From the NCBI GenBank assembly GCA_002451055.1, contig DKBD01000178.1, positions 3,722-11,958 on the forward strand: a DNA stretch of 8,237 nucleotides, in the 5' to 3' direction. Position 1 is the first letter of the stretch, and each line of letters begins with the position of its first letter. Position numbers and translations under genes: made by a program. Positions 4,457 to 8,237 of this stretch are shown in pieces. This DNA comes from Nitrospira sp. UBA6909. Lineage in GTDB: Bacteria > Nitrospirota > Nitrospiria > Nitrospirales > Nitrospiraceae. Under the pieces are notes generated by a model. That model was not told the origin of the DNA. It did not search any database and was given only the letters and a program-made list of their open reading frames with translations.

Positions 4457-7252
4457 GTGGCTAAGAAATACGTCTACTACTTTGGCGACGGGAAAGCCGA
4501 AGGCACCTCCAATATGAAGGAGCTGCTGGGCGGCAAGGGCGCCGGTCTGGCGGAGATGACGAATCTGGGCATCTCGGTTCCTCCCGGTTTTACGATTTCG
4601 ACCGAGGCCTGTGTCGAATACTACAAGGTCGGCAAGAAATATCCGCCGGGGATGTGGGAAGCGGCTCTTCAGGCGCTCAAGCGTGTCGAGCGGTCGATGG
4701 GAATGGGGTTCGGAGACCCGCAAAAACCGCTGTTGGTGTCCGTGCGGTCAGGCGCCCGTGCGTCGATGCCGGGGATGATGGATACCGTCTTGAACGTCGG
4801 GCTCACGACCAAAACGGTGGAAGGGCTGGCGGCAAAAACACGCAACGACCGGTTTGCGCAGGACAGTTATCGCCGCTTCGTCTCCATGTACGGCAGCATC
4901 GTCATGGGGGTGCCGCGCGAACACTTCGAGGCCATTCTGAAGCACAAAAAGACGGAAGTCGGAGTGGCGCATGAGACACATCTCGACGCCAGACATCTCC
5001 GTGAACTGGTGGCGAGTTTCAAGGCGCTCGTCAAGGAAGAGACCAAGAAAGACTTTCCGGACGACCCGCTCGATCAGTTGCGCATGGCGATCAATGCGGT
5101 GTTTTCCTCCTGGTTCGGGGCGCGGGCCGTCACCTATCGCAAGCTGTACGGTATTCCCGACTCATGGGGAACCGCGGTCAACGTGGTGGCGATGGTATTC
5201 GGCAACATGGGTGAGACGAGTGGTACCGGCGTGGCGTTTACGAGAAGTCCGAGTTCCGGCGACCATGCGTTTTTCGGAGAGTGCCTGATGAACGCCCAGG
5301 GCGAGGACGTGGTGGCGGGTATCAGAACGCCTCTGCCTGTCACCGCGCTGGCCAAGAATGTGCCGGAGGCCTACAAGGAACTGGAGCAGACGTACAAGAA
5401 GCTGGAGAAACATTACCGCGACATGCTTGACCTGGAGTTCACCATTCAGGAGGGCAAGCTCTACATGCTGCAGACCCGTGTCGGCAAGCGGACCGGCATT
5501 GCAGCAGTAAAGATTGCCGTCGATATGGTGAAGGAAGGTCTGATTTCCAAACAGGAGGCGGTGCAACGCATTGGGCCGGACCAGCTGGCGCAATATCTCT
5601 ATCCGATTTTCGACTCGAACGAAGAGTCGAAGGTCAATCCGCTCGGTAAAGGGCTTCCGGCCGGGCCTGGCGCGGCGGCGGGAAAGGTCGCGCTGACGCC
5701 GGATCGCGCCGTGGAGATGAAGGCGGCCGGCGATCGTGTGATTCTTGTCCGCCAGGAAACAAGCCCCGACGACATCCACGGCATGAACGCGGCGGCCGGA
5801 TTTTTGACGGCGCGTGGCGGGATGACGTCGCATGCGGCAGTGGTCGCCAGGCAAATGGGAAAGGTTTGCGTCGCGGGCTGCGAAGCCGTGGAAGTGTTGG
5901 ATGGGCACAGTGTCAGGATTGGAGCCAAGACTTTCCGGGAAGGAGGCTTTGTCTCGATCAACGGGTCTACGGGAAATGTCTATGAAGGGGACATCCCGGT
6001 GGTCGAATCGGAAATCATCCAAGTCATTCAAGGGAAGCTTGATGCGAAACAGTCCGATAAATTCCAGCGCTTTGCCACCATGCTCGCGTGGGCGGACGGT
6101 TTCCGCCGGCTCCGCGTTCGCGCCAATGCCGATGTGCCTGAGCAGGCCAAGATCGCCCGGGGGTTTGGTGCTGAGGGGATCGGCCTCTGCCGGACGGAGC
6201 ACATGTTCTTCGCGGAAGATCGTATTCCGATCATGCAGAAGATGATCTTGGCCAGAACGAAGGAGGAGCGCGAGAGGTATCTCGACCAACTTCTGCCGCT
6301 GCAAAAGCAGGACTTTATCGGCCTCTATCGTGAGATGCAGGGGCATCCGGTCACCATCCGCCTGCTCGATCCTCCGTTGCACGAGTTTCTTCCCAAACGG
6401 GAGGAGTTGATGGTCGAGATCGCGCAGCTGGAATTGACGGGCAACGACGGAGCCAAGTTGGAAGAGAAACGTCGGTTGCTGGCGCGGGTTGAGGAGCTAC
6501 ATGAATTCAATCCGATGCTGGGTCTGCGGGGCTGCCGGTTGGGGATTACGATGCCGGAAATCACTCGCATGCAGGCGCGGGCGATCATCGAGGCGGCCTG
6601 CGAGTTGGCGAAAGAAGGCAAGAAGATCGTGCCGGAGATCATGATTCCTCTGGTCGGCATGGTCTCGGAAATGAAGTCGCAAAAAGACCTCGTTCGCGAC
6701 GTGGCGCAGGACACCATGAAGCGCTACAACGTAAAGCTGTCCTACCTCGTCGGAACGATGATTGAATTGCCGCGCGCGGCGGTGACGGCGGACCGGATCG
6801 CCGAAGAGGCGGAATTTTTCTCCTTCGGGACCAACGATCTGACGCAAACCACGTTCGGGTTTTCGCGCGACGACGCGGCGAAATTCATCGATTACTATCG
6901 CACGACCAATATCATGGAGACGGATCCCTTTGCCGTGCTCGACCGGGAGGGCGTCGGGGCGCTGATGAAACAGGCGATCGTCGGCGGCCGCGCCACCAGA
7001 CCCGGCATCAAACTCGGTATCTGCGGCGAGCACGGGGGTGAACCCAATTCGGTAGAGTTTTGCCACCAGACCGGGTTGGACTACGTCAGCTGCTCGCCGT
7101 ATCGGGTGGCGATCGCGAGGCTGGCCGCCGCGCACGCTGCCTTGGCTGAAGCCGATGCAAAGAAGGCTGAGACCGCCGTTGCCAAGAAATCCGCGGCGAA
7201 AGCGCAGCGTCGTCCCGCCAAGGCGAAGGCAGCTGCGCGCAAGAAGCGGTGA
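4457..7252 (+). CDS. ppdK: Pyruvate, phosphate dikinase with basic C-terminal tail
   Basis: PPDK reversibly converts pyruvate, ATP and phosphate into PEP, AMP and pyrophosphate in the cytoplasm, linking pyruvate to gluconeogenesis or, in reverse, saving ATP in glycolysis. The 931-residue protein shows all three parts. The N-terminal ATP-grasp domain (about 1-345) has GGKGAGLAEM and SVRSGARASMPGMMD with R97. The swivelling phosphohistidine domain (about 395-515) has GGMTSHAAVVAR with catalytic His459 and Thr457, the residue equivalent to the one modified by PPDK regulatory protein in some organisms. The C-terminal PEP/pyruvate barrel (about 535-890) has GLCRTEHMFF, LHEFNPMLGLRGCR, SFGTNDLTQTTFGFSRDD and ICGEHGGEP with catalytic Cys856. 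The TSHAA plus GTNDLTQ pattern, and the pairing with phosphate rather than water, separate it from PEP synthase. Usual length is about 875-890; the last 36 residues (896-931) are an Ala/Lys/Arg-rich tail absent from the classical enzyme. ribD overlaps its stop codon. Confidence 0.97.
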   Translation: MAKKYVYYFGDGKAEGTSNMKELLGGKGAGLAEMTNLGISVPPGFTISTEACVEYYKVGKKYPPGMWEAALQALKRVERSMGMGFGDPQKPLLVSVRSGARASMPGMMDTVLNVGLTTKTVEGLAAKTRNDRFAQDSYRRFVSMYGSIVMGVPREHFEAILKHKKTEVGVAHETHLDARHLRELVASFKALVKEETKKDFPDDPLDQLRMAINAVFSSWFGARAVTYRKLYGIPDSWGTAVNVVAMVFGNMGETSGTGVAFTRSPSSGDHAFFGECLMNAQGEDVVAGIRTPLPVTALAKNVPEAYKELEQTYKKLEKHYRDMLDLEFTIQEGKLYMLQTRVGKRTGIAAVKIAVDMVKEGLISKQEAVQRIGPDQLAQYLYPIFDSNEESKVNPLGKGLPAGPGAAAGKVALTPDRAVEMKAAGDRVILVRQETSPDDIHGMNAAAGFLTARGGMTSHAAVVARQMGKVCVAGCEAVEVLDGHSVRIGAKTFREGGFVSINGSTGNVYEGDIPVVESEIIQVIQGKLDAKQSDKFQRFATMLAWADGFRRLRVRANADVPEQAKIARGFGAEGIGLCRTEHMFFAEDRIPIMQKMILARTKEERERYLDQLLPLQKQDFIGLYREMQGHPVTIRLLDPPLHEFLPKREELMVEIAQLELTGNDGAKLEEKRRLLARVEELHEFNPMLGLRGCRLGITMPEITRMQARAIIEAACELAKEGKKIVPEIMIPLVGMVSEMKSQKDLVRDVAQDTMKRYNVKLSYLVGTMIELPRAAVTADRIAEEAEFFSFGTNDLTQTTFGFSRDDAAKFIDYYRTTNIMETDPFAVLDREGVGALMKQAIVGGRATRPGIKLGICGEHGGEPNSVEFCHQTGLDYVSCSPYRVAIARLAAAHAALAEADAKKAETAVAKKSAAKAQRRPAKAKAAARKKR
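7241..7252 (+). promoter_or_regulatory. ribD start region: AAGAAG and GTGA stop-start overlap
   Basis: The ppdK stop TGA (7250-7252) overlaps a GTG (7249-7251) in the ribD frame. Starting there adds MTQDLHF before MTLALRLAAKG and restores the family's N-terminal helix. The only ribosome-site-like stretch is AAGAAG (7241-7246), just 2 nt before the GTG, so ribosomes finishing ppdK probably re-initiate here. Confidence 0.7.
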
Positions 7253-8237
7253 CGCAGGACCTCCATTTTATGACGCTGGCCCTTCGCTTGGCGGCGAAGG
7301 GCCAGGGAACTGCCAGTCCGAACCCGATGGTGGGCGCCTTGGTTGTCAAACAGGGCCGAATCGTCGGGCGCGGCTTTCATCTTCGCCCAGGCCTTCCCCA
7401 TGCGGAAATCCTGGCGCTCCGGCAAGCAGGCCGCCGTGCCAGAGGCGCCACCCTCTTTGTGACGCTCGAACCCTGTTGCCATCACCGTAAACGAACTCCG
7501 CCTTGTGTGCCGGAAGTGATTCGCTCCGGTGTCAGCCGCGTGGTCATTGCGATGACCGATCCGAACCCATTGGTCAAGGGAAAGGGGCTTGCGGCGATTC
7601 GGCGAGCGGGACTCTCGGTTACTGTCGGCATTGCCCGTCTTGAGGCGGAGGAATTAAACAAAGCGTATCGCCATTGGATTGCAACCACGTGTCCCTACGT
7701 GACCCTGAAAGCGGGGATGACGCTGGACGGGAAAATCGCCACGGCTTCTGGCGAGTCGAAGTGGATTACCGGTACAAGGGCTCGACAGGAGGCACATCGG
7801 CTTCGTGGCCAGGTGGATGCTGTGTTGGTTGGGGTCGGCACGGTACTGGCCGACAATCCTACGCTGACGGCTCGAGTCGGTCCTGATCTCAAAACAATGG
7901 CACCGAGGCAGCCGCTTCGTGTGGTTGTGGACAGTAGGTTGCGCATTCCCCTGAAGGCGCAGATTCTCACTCGACAGGAGCGGGCCAAGACCGTCGTGGC
8001 AACGACGGATTCGGCCGGCGCATCTCGGAAACGGGCGCTTGTGCAACGAGGCATCGAGGTGCTTACGCTTCCCGGCTTGCGAGGGAAGGTGTCTCTTCCT
8101 GCGTTGATGCGTGACCTGGGTAAACGAGGAATCACCTCGGTGCTGGTGGAAGGCGGCGGAGAAATCAACGCAGCCATGCTGAAAGCTCATCTCGTACAAC
8201 ACGTTTGCGTGTATATGGCACCGATCCTGCTCGGAGG
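7249..8237 (+). CDS. ribD: Bifunctional riboflavin biosynthesis deaminase/reductase, 3' end missing
   Basis: RibD deaminates the pyrimidine made by GTP cyclohydrolase II and then reduces its ribose side chain with NADPH, the second and third steps of riboflavin synthesis. The visible 329 residues include the zinc-dependent deaminase (about 1-150): SPNPMVGALVV, HAE with zinc ligand His51 and catalytic Glu53, and EPCCHHRKRTPPC with probable ligands Cys76 and Cys86. The reductase domain follows, with VTLKAGMTLDGKIATASGES (from about 151), VLVGVGTVLADNPTLT and VLVEGGGEINAAML. The protein is cut at APILLGG, a conserved stretch near the end, so about 35-45 residues are missing. The GTG at 7249 is preferred over the ATG at 7270 because it supplies the family's MxxD..YM-type opening. 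The four-base overlap with ppdK implies one transcript. The zinc loop is one residue longer than the common PCSHHGRTPPC form. Confidence 0.95.
   Translation, partial: MTQDLHFMTLALRLAAKGQGTASPNPMVGALVVKQGRIVGRGFHLRPGLPHAEILALRQAGRRARGATLFVTLEPCCHHRKRTPPCVPEVIRSGVSRVVIAMTDPNPLVKGKGLAAIRRAGLSVTVGIARLEAEELNKAYRHWIATTCPYVTLKAGMTLDGKIATASGESKWITGTRARQEAHRLRGQVDAVLVGVGTVLADNPTLTARVGPDLKTMAPRQPLRVVVDSRLRIPLKAQILTRQERAKTVVATTDSAGASRKRALVQRGIEVLTLPGLRGKVSLPALMRDLGKRGITSVLVEGGGEINAAMLKAHLVQHVCVYMAPILLG

Noticed and set aside
5162..6382. A 406-codon open frame on the minus strand inside ppdK
   Set aside because: It is antisense to the most conserved part of PPDK. The high-GC codon pattern of the real gene opens long shadow frames, and the translation is His/Arg-rich with no family resemblance.
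7270..8237. ribD starting at the ATG at 7270
   Set aside because: This start lacks a Shine-Dalgarno sequence and removes the conserved N-terminal residues. The GTG at 7249 supplies them and gives a typical stop-start overlap.

Overview
The window looks like chromosomal DNA of a free-living, moderately GC-rich bacterium. Gene content and protein wording (separate GlyQ and GlyS subunits, a bacterial PPDK, a cysteine-rich Rrf2 regulator beside a TauE/SafE permease) would suit the Nitrospirota (Nitrospira-like) or a neighbouring phylum. That placement is inference from protein style and cannot be proven here. There are no tRNA or rRNA genes, insertion sequences, CRISPR arrays or phage genes, and every complete gene is intact.

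Layout. At the left, a two-gene unit runs on the minus strand: an Rrf2-family regulator (504-938) followed after 6 nt by a TauE/SafE sulfur-anion or organic-acid exporter (1-497, cut by the window edge). A 272-nt divergent intergenic region (939-1210) separates it from the plus-strand genes. It holds a candidate promoter with an overlapping inverted-repeat operator for the Rrf2 unit and a TTGACA promoter for the glycyl-tRNA synthetase genes. On the plus strand, glyQ (1211-2152) and glyS (2159-4348) are 6 nt apart and encode the alpha and beta subunits of one enzyme. A 108-nt gap (4349-4456) carries a well-formed promoter beginning on the base after the glyS stop, a 12-bp palindrome and a strong Shine-Dalgarno sequence for ppdK (4457-7252, pyruvate phosphate dikinase). 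ribD (from 7249, cut by the right edge) overlaps the ppdK stop by four bases (GTGA), so the two are probably translationally coupled.

How the genes fit together. The left unit is a plausible self-contained sulfur or redox sensing switch: an Fe-S type Rrf2 repressor controlling itself and an anion exporter. The right side is housekeeping: charging of tRNA-Gly, interconversion of pyruvate and PEP (central carbon flux, gluconeogenic in autotrophs), and the second and third steps of riboflavin synthesis. The glyQ and ppdK promoters share a TTGACA-N24-CCCCTCG layout at identical spacing, which hints at common growth-rate or stringent-type control.

I do not see a clearly new system. The points most worth following are the shared promoter layout, the operator over the Rrf2 promoter, the ppdK-ribD overlap, the basic tails on GlyQ, GlyS and PPDK, and a one-residue enlargement of the RibD zinc loop.
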